A stretch of DNA of 43,713 bases from Chlamydiales bacterium (GTDB lineage: Bacteria > Chlamydiota > Chlamydiia > Chlamydiales > Criblamydiaceae), in contig JACKPN010000013.1 of NCBI GenBank assembly GCA_024233575.1, positions 1 to 43,713 on the forward strand, written 5' to 3'. The notes beneath the pieces were generated by a model. That model was not told the origin of the DNA, did no database searches, and saw only the letters and a list, made by a program, of their open reading frames with translations. This document shows positions 31,872-40,278 of the stretch, piece after piece (position 1 is the stretch's first letter; every line of letters begins with the position of its first letter). Position numbers and translations under genes: made by a program.

Positions 31872-31938
31872 TTTACCTTGGAGTATGATTGGAGGCTAGG
31901 TAACATCATCGTTGGTTAATCTTTTTTTTTCAATAAAA

Positions 31939-32029
31939 AGCTACTTGCTTATCTCGCTCACTATCAGAAGAGTAGTAAAATCCTGCAACTGCATCGTTGC
32001 AGATAAGGCGATTGTGCGATAAAGTAGCT
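31939..32029 (+). promoter_or_regulatory. Structured leader region between waaA and kdsB
   Basis: Two nested inverted repeats: AGCTACTT (31939-31946) with AAGTAGCT (32022-32029), and inside it CTGCAAC (31983-31989) with GTTGCAG (31996-32002). It may be a leader structure for kdsB, which begins 28 bases later, or chance. No clear promoter was picked for either gene. Confidence 0.35.
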
Positions 32030-32056
32030 CCATAACTACAACAGGACGCATGCGAA

Positions 32057-32851
32057 ATGACCGAATACCGAATCGTCGCAATTATTCCCGCCCGATATGA
32101 CAGTGCACGTTTCCCTGGCAAACTTCTTGCTGATATGATGGGAAAGACAGTGCTACAGCGCACCTACGAAAACGCCTTGCAGTGCCCGCTTCTCGATCAT
32201 GTAATTGTCGCGACTGATAGTGAAAAAATTGCTTTGCATGTAAGAGAGTTCGGCGGTGAAGTGATCATGACCTCAGCCGACTGTCCAAGCGGCAGCGACC
32301 GCATCGCTGAGGCGGTTAAAAACAGTCCTGAACTCACCGAATGCGAGATCATTATTAACATTCAGGGCGATGAACCGGACCTGCACCCCAGTACAGTTGA
32401 GAAGGTGATACAGCTTCTGCTCGATGATCCAGATGCTAACATGTCGACAGCGATCATCCGCTTGAACAACGATGAAGAGGCACAAGACCCTTCCGTTGTC
32501 AAATGCGTCGTAGATGAAGAGGGTTATGCCCTTTACTTCAGCAGAGCGCTCATCCCTCACGGAAAAACAGGTGCTTTTAACTCTGAAACAGTTTATTATA
32601 AACACATTGGAATTTATGGCTATCGTCGAGAGTTCCTGCTTCGCTTTGCTCAATTGCCGCAATCTCCCTTGCAGAAGGCGGAAGATTTGGAGCAATTAAA
32701 GGCTATGGAACATGGCTACAGGATAAAAACCGTCGAAGTTGAACACGATGTCATAGGGATTAACACTGTTGAAGACCTAAAAAAAAAACTTAAAGAGTTA
32801 GAATGCAAACAAAATATATCTTTGTCACAGGCGGAGTCTGTTCATCTTTAG
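32057..32851 (+). CDS. kdsB: 3-deoxy-manno-octulosonate cytidylyltransferase (CMP-Kdo synthetase)
   Basis: 264 aa. It activates Kdo with CTP for transfer to lipid A. The nucleotide-binding motif IIPARYDSARFPGKLL (residues about 9-24), the metal and ligand segment QGDEPDLHP, and the C-terminal GINTVEDLKKKL are as in KdsB. The last 49 bases overlap pyrG in another frame. The enzyme uses CTP, the product of pyrG, so coupling of the two is biologically sensible; the same kdsB-pyrG-yqgF order is found in Chlamydia. Confidence 0.96.
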   Translation: MTEYRIVAIIPARYDSARFPGKLLADMMGKTVLQRTYENALQCPLLDHVIVATDSEKIALHVREFGGEVIMTSADCPSGSDRIAEAVKNSPELTECEIIINIQGDEPDLHPSTVEKVIQLLLDDPDANMSTAIIRLNNDEEAQDPSVVKCVVDEEGYALYFSRALIPHGKTGAFNSETVYYKHIGIYGYRREFLLRFAQLPQSPLQKAEDLEQLKAMEHGYRIKTVEVEHDVIGINTVEDLKKKLKELECKQNISLSQAESVHL

Positions 32852-34431
32852 GAAAAGGGCTGACAGCAGCCTCAATCGGCATGCTTATGGAGCGCAAAGG
32901 CCTCTCTGTTGCTATGCTCAAGCTAGACCCTTATCTCAATGTTGACCCAGGGACGATGAATCCATTTCAGCATGGAGAAGTGTATGTCACTGATGACGGA
33001 GCGGAGACAGACCTTGATCTGGGACACTATTACCGCTATACCGACTCCCCTTTATCCCAGGCATCGAATGCCACTTCGGGGCAAATTTACAACACTGTTA
33101 TTAAAAGAGAGCGGCGCGGCGACTATTTAGGAAAAACGGTACAGGTCATCCCTCATATCACCGATGAGATCAAGCATCGTATTCATAGCTGTGCAAACCA
33201 GACCGACAACATCGACCTTGTCCTCGTCGAGATCGGCGGCACCGTCGGCGACATCGAATCTCTTCCTTTCCTCGAAGCAATCAGGCAGTTCCGCTATGAA
33301 CATTCCGATGACTGCATGAATATCCACCTAACCTACGTCCCCTACTTGAAAGCTGCAGGGGAAGTAAAAACAAAACCGACGCAGCACTCAGTCCAGGTTC
33401 TGCGAGAGATCGGCATTATCCCTGACATGGTCATCTGCCGCTGCGAACAGTCATTGTCTGAAGATGTTAAAGACAAGATCAGCCTGTTTTGCAATGTGCA
33501 AAAGAAATACGTGATCGACGAAGTCGATGTTGAGCATAGCATCTACGAAGTGCCTTTGAAACTGCATGAGCAAAAACTGGACCACCTGCTCTGTGATTTC
33601 CTAAATCTCAAAACAAAGGAAGAAGCAGACTTCTCTGATTGGGAAAAAATCGTTAATGTTGTGCGTAACCCCAAAGGAACGATCACCATCGGTGTTGTTG
33701 GCAAATATGTACAGCATCAGGATGCCTATAAGTCGGTATTTGAAGCGCTGATGCATGGAGCGATCGAAGCAGGATATCAGCTAAACATCAAACGATTCGA
33801 GTCTGATAAAATTTCTCTCAATGGCAATCAGGTCATAGAAAGGATTGCGGGGTGTGACGGTTATTTGGTCCCCGGAGGTTTTGGAGAAAGAGGATGGGAA
33901 GGCAAGATTCAAACAGCGAAATACTGCAGAGAAAACAATATTCCTTACTTCGGCATCTGCTTGGGCATGCAAGTGATGGCTGTCGAGTTTGCGCGGCATG
34001 TTGCCGGACTTGAAAACGCCAATTCAACTGAAATCGATCCCGGCACCGATACGCCGATCATCGCACTCCTGAGTGAACAAGAAGAAGTTACCGATGTGGG
34101 CGGTACGATGCGCCTTGGCGCCTATTCCTGCCGTCTTAAGCCTAACACACATGCCTATGCAGCATATGGACAGGAAGTGATCAGCGAACGTCATCGTCAC
34201 CGCTATGAATTTAATAACAAATTCTTAACCGCTCTTGAGGATAAGGGTTTCATTCTTTCCGGAGTACTAGACGGTGGCAACCTCTGTGAAATCGCTGAAA
34301 TCAAAGACCATCCTTGGATGGTTGGAGTTCAATTCCATCCTGAATTCAAATCGAAGCCGACTGAGAGCCATCCTCTTTTCAGAGATTTTGTGAAAGCGAT
34401 TATCAAGCGCAAAGAAACCGCTAATGGTTAA
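32803..34431 (+). CDS. pyrG: CTP synthase
   Basis: 542 aa, the normal length. It converts UTP to CTP with ATP and glutamine. The synthetase domain opens with YIFVTGGVCSSLGKGLTAAS (P-loop) and contains DPYLNVDPGTMNPFQHGEV. The class I glutaminase domain has the nucleophile cysteine in GICLGMQ and the His-Glu pair in QFHPEFKS. Translation starts inside kdsB (ATG 32803) with a GAAT-poor site, implying coupling to kdsB translation. It overlaps yqgF by 8 bases at the 3' end. Confidence 0.97.
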   Translation: MQTKYIFVTGGVCSSLGKGLTAASIGMLMERKGLSVAMLKLDPYLNVDPGTMNPFQHGEVYVTDDGAETDLDLGHYYRYTDSPLSQASNATSGQIYNTVIKRERRGDYLGKTVQVIPHITDEIKHRIHSCANQTDNIDLVLVEIGGTVGDIESLPFLEAIRQFRYEHSDDCMNIHLTYVPYLKAAGEVKTKPTQHSVQVLREIGIIPDMVICRCEQSLSEDVKDKISLFCNVQKKYVIDEVDVEHSIYEVPLKLHEQKLDHLLCDFLNLKTKEEADFSDWEKIVNVVRNPKGTITIGVVGKYVQHQDAYKSVFEALMHGAIEAGYQLNIKRFESDKISLNGNQVIERIAGCDGYLVPGGFGERGWEGKIQTAKYCRENNIPYFGICLGMQVMAVEFARHVAGLENANSTEIDPGTDTPIIALLSEQEEVTDVGGTMRLGAYSCRLKPNTHAYAAYGQEVISERHRHRYEFNNKFLTALEDKGFILSGVLDGGNLCEIAEIKDHPWMVGVQFHPEFKSKPTESHPLFRDFVKAIIKRKETANG

Positions 34432-34876
34432 GAAAAAGCGAATCATCGGAATCGACTATGGCGTCGCTCGCATTGGCGTCGCCTTTTCCGATGAGACCAA
34501 GACAATTGCCTCTCCTCTGGATGTCGTCAAGACTGAAAAAAAATTGGACGCGACAATTGAAAAGCTGTTAGCTCTCCTTGAATTGCATCAAAAAGAATGG
34601 GGATACGAGGCAGAAAGGATTGTCGTGGGCATGCCGCTGATGATGAGCGGTAAGAGCGGTCTTATTGCTGACGAGGTGAATCATTTTATCCAAAAACTTA
34701 GCGCTATGACCCCTATTCCTGTGGTCTCATGGGATGAAAGATTGACATCCGTACAAGCAGAACGCACCATGCGCGAAAGCAATATGTCGCGAAAAAAGCG
34801 CGCACAGCATGTAGATAAAGTAGCTGCGGCTATCATTTTACAGAGTTATCTGGATAGCTTACGAACGATTCTTTAA
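34424..34876 (+). CDS. yqgF: Putative pre-16S rRNA nuclease / Holliday junction resolvase-like YqgF
   Basis: 150 aa, typical length. RNase H-like fold: IGIDYGVARIGVAFSDETKTIASP (first acidic residue Asp10), IVVGMPLMMSGKSG, WDERLTSVQAERTM, and the C-terminal HVDKVAAAIILQSYLDS with the last acidic residue. The family matures the 5' end of 16S rRNA in E. coli. It overlaps pyrG by 8 bases and completes the three-gene operon; its last 18 bases overlap a convergent small gene. Confidence 0.94.
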   Translation: MVKKKRIIGIDYGVARIGVAFSDETKTIASPLDVVKTEKKLDATIEKLLALLELHQKEWGYEAERIVVGMPLMMSGKSGLIADEVNHFIQKLSAMTPIPVVSWDERLTSVQAERTMRESNMSRKKRAQHVDKVAAAIILQSYLDSLRTIL

Positions 34877-35227
34877 CGTTATTTCCGCAATTCTATTGGC
34901 TGTATTCTTCCAACCGCGAGTCATGATCGTTAATGTCGCATCTTCATTGCTATATGTTTGCATATCGACTTTTACAACGTGGCGTATAAGAGCTTCTCCA
35001 TTATCTGCACCACTCATTAAGTCTTCTAATATCATCTGATACGCATGCCTATCCCCTTCAGAGACATCGAGCACTTTTGCTTCAAATGGATGCTTTTCAC
35101 TACCGCCATATTGAAGGGTAACGCATAGTGTTTTACCTTCCCATGACACCTTGCAGTCATCCATAAGGTCATATACGTCTTCCCATGTCTTTTGAGTGAT
35201 AGCTGTTGGAATAATTGCGCTTGTCAT
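34859..35227 (-). CDS. Hypothetical protein, 122 aa
   Basis: Start ATG 35227 lies five bases after GGAGG; a GTG two codons earlier (35233) overlaps that ribosome site. The chain is a mix of helices and strands (WEDVYDLMDDCKVSWEGKTLCVTLQYGGSE..., ending ITLKNRS) with no signal peptide or family motif I can name. It stands alone between convergent yqgF and the NUDIX gene, 44 bases downstream of the latter's stop. Confidence 0.7.
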   Translation of the reverse strand: MTSAIIPTAITQKTWEDVYDLMDDCKVSWEGKTLCVTLQYGGSEKHPFEAKVLDVSEGDRHAYQMILEDLMSGADNGEALIRHVVKVDMQTYSNEDATLTIMTRGWKNTANRIAEITLKNRS

Positions 35228-35271
35228 TTCCACCTCCAGTGCAAATAATTACTTTAACTTAGTGGGAATTT

Positions 35272-35697
35272 TCAACCAATAATATTTAGAATAATGCGCC
35301 AAAGAAAGGGAGAACAATTTTTTTCTGAAAGTTTTTCAAGGCTTACCCAAGATGCCTGAGTAACGTCCTCATGCTTTTCACTCTTAAATCCCGTGTCGTC
35401 ATACTCGCCAACAAAATAAATGATACCGATATGATGAAAAGAGTTCTCTTTTCCCTCTTCGTTATATTCCTCAAGATGCGACAAGTTCATGTATACATCA
35501 GCGTCTTTGGCGATGACGCCGGTCTCTTCCATGATTTCCCGCACAAGAGCGACTTTCAAGCCTTCCCCGTGGTGGAGCCCACCACCAGGAAGATCCCACC
35601 GTCCTTTATAGGGACCACGAGATTTTTTTATGAGAAGAAGAGCATCCCCCTTAAGGATAATCCCGTAAACGCCTAAGTATTGTCGTTCGACTGTCAT
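35272..35697 (-). CDS. NUDIX hydrolase
   Basis: 141 aa. The Nudix box reads GGGLHHGEGLKVALVREIMEETGV (Gx5Ex7REUxEExGU, complete with the metal-binding glutamates; only part is quoted here as the key residues), at about residues 37-60. N-terminal GIILKGDALLLIKKSRGPYKGRWDLPGG is the usual entry strand and loop. Substrates of such small enzymes (NDP-sugars, dinucleoside polyphosphates, oxidised nucleotides) cannot be chosen from sequence. It overlaps the M16-like gene by four bases (ATGA), so they are coupled. Confidence 0.9.
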   Translation of the reverse strand: MTVERQYLGVYGIILKGDALLLIKKSRGPYKGRWDLPGGGLHHGEGLKVALVREIMEETGVIAKDADVYMNLSHLEEYNEEGKENSFHHIGIIYFVGEYDDTGFKSEKHEDVTQASWVSLEKLSEKNCSPFLWRIILNIIG

Positions 35698-37046
35698 GAT
35701 TTTCCTTTTGGCTCCGAGATCAATACTGTATAGTTATCAAGAGGCATATCATCGATCAGCGCTTGCTGAATCATGCTTTTCGATAAATAAGGCGACTCCT
35801 GATAGTCATGGAGGATGCCGTTTGGATCCCATCCCCAAATATAATAATTGGATAGATTAGCCTGCCAGAAACAGTTATACCGAAGCCAAAACTCATCTAT
35901 GCGTGTCTGATTATTTCTTACCATCTCAATCTCTTCATCTGTCGGCCCCTCCTTTCGAAGGACTTCTAGTTGTTTCAAGATGATATTTCGAATTTTTTCC
36001 TCTTTTTTTGGTTCACTTCGAAACTGTATGGTCAACCATGTAGGATCAGTCGACGGGAAAAGCGGCATTTGATAGGCAACATCAACGCCTTGCGAGCTTT
36101 CCATCTCTTCACGAAGTACATTACGGAGGCGCGTTTCAATTACTTGTGTGAGAACATTCAATCCTTCAAAAGTATTTTGGTCCATCACTTTAATAATTGG
36201 AAAAGTCAATCGAGTTAAAGAATCGGAAGTATCATCGATGAATATCTTTTTGACCGTAATTCCTGTAGGAAACTCCGGCGGTTTTGTAGTTGCAGGCAGT
36301 TTGAATCCTTCCCCCTTCGGGATGGTTGCTAGACGCTTAGCGATTATTTCCTTAACTTCATCAATATCAAAATAACCAACTAATACCACTGTGAATTCGG
36401 AAGGATCTGAAAAGCTGCTTCGGAAGATATTGCCCGCTTCCTGTAGATCGAGACTTCCTAGATCTTCTAGAAGAAGAGGTCTAAGAGGATTTAAGTTCTG
36501 AGTATTTAAAGATATAAACTGATCCTCGAAAGCAAGTTCTATATCCAGTGGGCGATTGATAATCGTTCGCTTACGGTTTGCTACTACTTGTTTCATAGCG
36601 CTGTTCTTCATCTGGCTGTCCGTGAAAATAAGGTGGACTATTTCCATGAAGGTATCAAGACCGTCGGCATCGGTCGAACCGTCGATAGTACGGCTGAATG
36701 CGTTGATATTTGGAAATAGGTCGACGCCATTTCGGTACATCTTCGAGCTTAATTGATCGGCATCATAAGGACCTACTCCCGATTCCCATGCAATTGATGC
36801 CGCAAGTCTTCCCGATACACGGTCTTTTTTCTTCAAGCTGCTATACCCTCGAGGTGCAAGAATTTGGATGCAGATCTCATCAGCCTCAGCATGTGTTGGC
36901 CTCAAAATCACTTTCATCCCATTTTCCAAAGTAAGCTCGGTTACTCCCAGCTTCGGGTATTCTTTGGTCGCAACGATCCCTTTGACGTTCTCAGCGCCAA
37001 CGACAGCGACGAAAAACAGCGCAAAAAATAAAATAATTTTTTTCAT
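35694..37046 (-). CDS. Secreted M16 peptidase-like protein lacking the zinc motif
   Basis: 450 aa with a Sec signal peptide (residues 1-18, IILFFALFFVAVVGA). The body matches the M16 fold: LTLENGMKVILRPTHAEADEI at about 38-58, SSKMYRNGVDLFPNINAFSRTIDGS, and a second M16 domain with FRSSFSDPSEFTVVLVGYFD. The metal motif H-x-x-E-H with its downstream glutamate is absent: where an active protease has it, this protein reads SIAWESGVG. The layout equals the inactive C-terminal half of two-lobe PqqL/M16B enzymes. It is probably a partner or regulatory subunit and not a protease on its own. It is coupled to a NUDIX gene downstream. Confidence 0.82.
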   Translation of the reverse strand: MKKIILFFALFFVAVVGAENVKGIVATKEYPKLGVTELTLENGMKVILRPTHAEADEICIQILAPRGYSSLKKKDRVSGRLAASIAWESGVGPYDADQLSSKMYRNGVDLFPNINAFSRTIDGSTDADGLDTFMEIVHLIFTDSQMKNSAMKQVVANRKRTIINRPLDIELAFEDQFISLNTQNLNPLRPLLLEDLGSLDLQEAGNIFRSSFSDPSEFTVVLVGYFDIDEVKEIIAKRLATIPKGEGFKLPATTKPPEFPTGITVKKIFIDDTSDSLTRLTFPIIKVMDQNTFEGLNVLTQVIETRLRNVLREEMESSQGVDVAYQMPLFPSTDPTWLTIQFRSEPKKEEKIRNIILKQLEVLRKEGPTDEEIEMVRNNQTRIDEFWLRYNCFWQANLSNYYIWGWDPNGILHDYQESPYLSKSMIQQALIDDMPLDNYTVLISEPKGKS

Positions 37047-37153
37047 GACATATGCTCTTTTACGTTAATTTACCACAGATCAATAAAGATTCATTAAAGA
37101 ATTTCCAGGTTGAGTCAAAAGATGGAAAAAATGGGCATAATTATTCTTGACCA

Positions 37154-37182
37154 TTGACGAAAACCTTGCTTAAAGCTATGAT
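37154..37182 (+). promoter_or_regulatory. Sigma-70-type promoter of tRNA-Leu
   Basis: TTGACG (37154-37159) and TATGAT (37177-37182) with a 17-base spacer; the tRNA starts 21 bases further. A second TTGACC at 37147-37152 is an alternative -35. Confidence 0.75.
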
Positions 37183-37202
37183 TTTGGCAATAATTCACAC
37201 AT

Positions 37203-37284
<82 letters not shown>

Positions 37285-37303
37285 TTTTTCACTATCTTTT
37301 CCT

Positions 37304-37807
37304 ATGACAGAAGCAACATTTGCAGTCGTTCAAGATACAGATTCAGGTAAAATTCTTGCAATCAAGCGTCATGATTTTGCGATGTGGGTACTTCCCGGTG
37401 GCAAAGTGGATCATGGTGAAAGCATTGCCGATTCGGTAATTCGTGAAGTATTTGAAGAAACAGGTGTTAAAGTAGAGGTTAAGCATCGCGTCTGCGAGTT
37501 TAGTAAACGCAACTGGCTGACTGACACGACATACCTTTATGCCTGCACTCCCATTCAAGGCGAGCTTTGCCTGTCTGATGAAACGACGGATGTCGGTTAT
37601 TTTACTAAAGAAGAGCTGAAACGGATGATGCCTCCGATCCTTTGCGAGTGGGTCGACCTTGCTCTTTCAGGAGAAACGTTTGAAACGCCGAAATATATTG
37701 AAGCGGGCAGTCTTTGGCGTCTTGCCGTATATGTACTAGCTCATCCCCTGATTATTCTGCGTTTTTTGAAATCTCGTTTGAAACACCTAAGAAGAATTTC
37801 TGGTTAA
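37304..37807 (+). CDS. NUDIX hydrolase downstream of tRNA-Leu
   Basis: 167 aa from ATG 37304; a longer ORF from 37154 runs through the tRNA and promoter and was rejected. The Nudix box begins GGKVDHGESIADSV and continues REVFEETGV, complete with metal-binding glutamates. The C-terminal part has a hydrophobic segment (residues about 138-155, LWRLAVYVLAHPLIILRF) that could attach it to the membrane, unusual for the family. No ribosome binding site is seen, so expression probably depends on processing of the shared tRNA transcript. Substrate unknown. Confidence 0.88.
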   Translation: MTEATFAVVQDTDSGKILAIKRHDFAMWVLPGGKVDHGESIADSVIREVFEETGVKVEVKHRVCEFSKRNWLTDTTYLYACTPIQGELCLSDETTDVGYFTKEELKRMMPPILCEWVDLALSGETFETPKYIEAGSLWRLAVYVLAHPLIILRFLKSRLKHLRRISG

Positions 37808-37848
37808 GACACTATTTTAGTCACTTGCAAAAGGGTTTAGAGTGTTTT

Positions 37849-37893
37849 TAAAAAAAAATATCCTTGGGCACTAAATCGCTTAGCACCCAAGGA
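37849..37893 (-). terminator. Rho-independent terminator of the NiSOD gene
   Basis: On the minus strand, 35 bases past the NiSOD stop, the 8-bp stem TCCTTGGG/CCCAAGGA (37886-37893 and 37861-37868) closes a 17-base loop and is followed by a run of nine T (complement of 37850-37858). Confidence 0.88.
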
Positions 37894-37927
37894 AAGATGA
37901 CGGTCAAAGCAATGAGCCTATGTTAGG

Positions 37928-38533
37928 TCATTCTGCGTGGTCAGTATCAGTCTTGTCGGTCTCGGTGTCTTGATGTGATGTGTCTTGCTCGCTTGCTTTG
38001 CCGTGATCTTTGTTGGTTTGATTTTGTTTTTCTTTTAATTCTTTGGCTTCTTCAGCCCATTTCTTTAATTTGATTGTTTCAATCTTACATTCATACCCTT
38101 CACGATGGAACATATGCTTGAACTGATCCCACACTTCCATAAATTGATGGATAATAGCGACATCAGTATTCTGTTTGATCCCGACGATCAAAAACAACAT
38201 CTTATGTGCCAGCTCAAGTTTCTTGGCCGTATCAGGTTCGTCGGGTTTGATTTTCTGTTGCAGAAAATATTCTAAGATAAGTTTTGAGATTTCGTCTGAT
38301 TGTTTTTCTTTTTGGAACACCCATCTAACGAAGGTGTTCTGATTTTTTACTGTATCAAGGTTGATGGAATTAAGTTCGGCCATCGCTTTGTACATTGTCT
38401 CAACATACTGATCAACTTGATCATAAACCATATCGTCATGGTAAATGCCACATGGCATCTGGCAATGTGCTAGGAGTTGTATTGGGGTGGTTAATGCTGA
38501 GAAAGCGATGATGAGCGCTGAGAGCTTTTTCAT
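37928..38533 (-). CDS. sodN: Nickel superoxide dismutase with signal peptide and charged tail
   Basis: 201 aa from ATG 38533 (MKKLSALIIAF); a reading from 38644 adds 37 residues without homology. The signal peptide ends LLA at residue 22, so the mature enzyme starts HCQMPCGIY. This is the nickel hook of NiSOD (H-C-x-x-P-C-G-x-Y): His1 and Cys2/Cys6 bind nickel and Tyr9 lines the active site. The helical body follows (TFVRWVFQKEKQSDEISKLILEYFLQQKI, then KKLELAHKMLFL, then MEVWDQF). A tail of about 60 residues rich in Lys, Glu, Asp and His is extra compared with the usual 117-residue mature form. It converts superoxide to oxygen and peroxide, probably outside the inner membrane. It is a single gene with its own terminator. 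Confidence 0.88.
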   Translation of the reverse strand: MKKLSALIIAFSALTTPIQLLAHCQMPCGIYHDDMVYDQVDQYVETMYKAMAELNSINLDTVKNQNTFVRWVFQKEKQSDEISKLILEYFLQQKIKPDEPDTAKKLELAHKMLFLIVGIKQNTDVAIIHQFMEVWDQFKHMFHREGYECKIETIKLKKWAEEAKELKEKQNQTNKDHGKASEQDTSHQDTETDKTDTDHAE

Positions 38534-38741
38534 CCTAATCCTATGACATGTGTTATTAATATTTGATTGTCTTCTGCTGCGCCGAACGTTTTTATTTCGT
38601 CCGGTGGTGATATCCGTTTTACAATCTAGAAGATTTTTGAACAAGAAAGTTTTTCATCAAACAAACAAGTTGTTGACCTTTATCAATTTGAAATCCAAAA
38701 TAAAAAACAGCATTGACAGAATGGTATAGGAGTCATTATTA

Positions 38742-39026
38742 GTGAACGGGTTACAGTCTCTGCTTTTACGCTCATCATGGGTTATCCTCTATCTGCTTGT
38801 TTGCGGCATCCTTTATGAACAGGGGCTGGGCATATGGAACCGAGAATATGAAACTCTTAGTACGCAGCTAACAAAACTTAACAAAGAGAAGGAGTTAGCG
38901 TTAATGGAGCAGAAAGATCTCCAGCTGCGGGTAAATAGCCAGAGCGATCCTGCATGGGTTGAGTTGATTCTGATGCGCGAGCTCGGTCTCGCACCGGAAG
39001 AACAAGTGAAAGTTGTATTTCAATGA
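38742..39026 (+). CDS. FtsB/DivIC-like small septum protein
   Basis: 94 aa from GTG 38742 with an AGGAG site ten bases upstream. A single membrane segment (residues about 9-26, SWVILYLLVCGILYEQG) is followed by a coiled coil (YETLSTQLTKLNKEKELALMEQK) and a C-terminal region with the DivIC/FtsB pattern (DPAWVELILMRELGLAPEEQVKVVFQ, comparable to the 'A-R-x-x-L-G-x-V-x-P-G-E' ending). Such proteins link FtsL and FtsQ at the septum. It is followed after 13 bases by the first CNNM/CBS gene. The family assignment is good, the individual name less certain. Confidence 0.72.
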   Translation: MNGLQSLLLRSSWVILYLLVCGILYEQGLGIWNREYETLSTQLTKLNKEKELALMEQKDLQLRVNSQSDPAWVELILMRELGLAPEEQVKVVFQ

Positions 39027-39039
39027 AATAAAGTCGACG

Positions 39040-40278
39040 ATGGAAACAATCATACTCTTATTAGCTCTGATTTTTCTGACCTTTTCATCAGGTTTTTTCT
39101 CCTCTTCCGAGGTGGCGTTTTTTTCGCTATCTTCGATGAAAGTCCGCGCTTTCAGCAACGATAAAGACAAACGAAAACAGCTTGTCGCAAACCTTTTGCG
39201 CTATCCGCGCGATCTTCTTGTCACAATCTTTATGATGAACACCCTTGTCAACATCCTTTTGCAGAACGTAGCTTCCGACATGTTTGGAGGCTATCCAGGG
39301 TGGACATTGAAGGTAGGGCTGCCTCTCGTGCTTACCTTAGTGTTCGGCGAGGTCATCCCCAAAAATATCGGCTATCAGAATAACGAGTGGCTAGCACTGC
39401 ATCTCTCCGGCATTATTAACTTTCTGCAACGATTTATCGCCCCTCTCCGTAAGATCACCATATCCGTTACCACACCTGTCTCGCGCCTGCTCTTTTTTTA
39501 TCTCAAAAAGGACACGGCGATCTCTCGCGAAGAACTGCACCACACCTTGAAAGCCTCTAGGGAATTTGGCGTTCTTACCGAAGACGAGTCTGAACTTGTC
39601 CAAGGGTACCTGAGCCTGCAGGACACCTCGGTAAAAGAAGTAATGCGCCCCAAAAAAGAAATCCTTTTTTACGACATCGACGAACCGCTGACAAAATTGG
39701 AATATCTCTTTGTTGAGCAAGAAGTAACTAGGGTTCCAGTCTGTAAGGGAGAGATCGAACACGTCCTTGGAATTTTGACAGCAAAGCAGTATTTCGTGCA
39801 TCGCAGTCAGATCAATACACCTGAAGACTTAAAAAAAGTGTTGAGAAAGCCGTATTACATCCCTGAAAGCACGCCCTCGCGCACACTATTGAAGCGCTTC
39901 GAGGAGAACAACGAGAAAATCGCTATAGTTGTCGATGAGTATGGCTCGATTGCCGGTGTTATTACCCATGAGGACTTAGCTGAACTTGTCGTCGGCGACA
40001 TCACAGATTTACGTGACGACAAACCTCTCTTCACCAGATCTGGAGAAAATGAGATCATCACCGGCGGACGATTAGAGCTTACCGATTTCTTTGAAATTTT
40101 CGGCGAGTCGCTGCACTCATCGCATAATAGCGTTACTGTATCGGGTTGGTTGATAGAACAACTTGGAGAGATTCCGAAAAGCGGCACCAAATATGAAACG
40201 GACATGTTCTTCTTCCATGTTCTTGCTGCAGATCCAAATCGCATACGCCGTCTTTACATCAGGAAGAAAACAGCATGA
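39040..40278 (+). CDS. CNNM/CBS-domain membrane protein (CorC/TlyC-like), copy 1
   Basis: 412 aa from ATG 39040; the ORF opens at 39013 but those nine residues overlap the upstream gene. Layout: an N-terminal CNNM transporter domain with three or four helices (residues about 1-170, with SSSEVAFFSLSSMK and VLTLVFGEVIPKN), two CBS domains (about 190-320, with VKEVMRPKKEILFYDI and EYGSIAGVITHEDL), and a C-terminal CorC_HlyC domain (about 330-412). The family includes magnesium/cobalt efflux proteins and was once called haemolysin TlyC. It overlaps copy 2 by four bases. Confidence 0.92.
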   Translation: METIILLLALIFLTFSSGFFSSSEVAFFSLSSMKVRAFSNDKDKRKQLVANLLRYPRDLLVTIFMMNTLVNILLQNVASDMFGGYPGWTLKVGLPLVLTLVFGEVIPKNIGYQNNEWLALHLSGIINFLQRFIAPLRKITISVTTPVSRLLFFYLKKDTAISREELHHTLKASREFGVLTEDESELVQGYLSLQDTSVKEVMRPKKEILFYDIDEPLTKLEYLFVEQEVTRVPVCKGEIEHVLGILTAKQYFVHRSQINTPEDLKKVLRKPYYIPESTPSRTLLKRFEENNEKIAIVVDEYGSIAGVITHEDLAELVVGDITDLRDDKPLFTRSGENEIITGGRLELTDFFEIFGESLHSSHNSVTVSGWLIEQLGEIPKSGTKYETDMFFFHVLAADPNRIRRLYIRKKTA

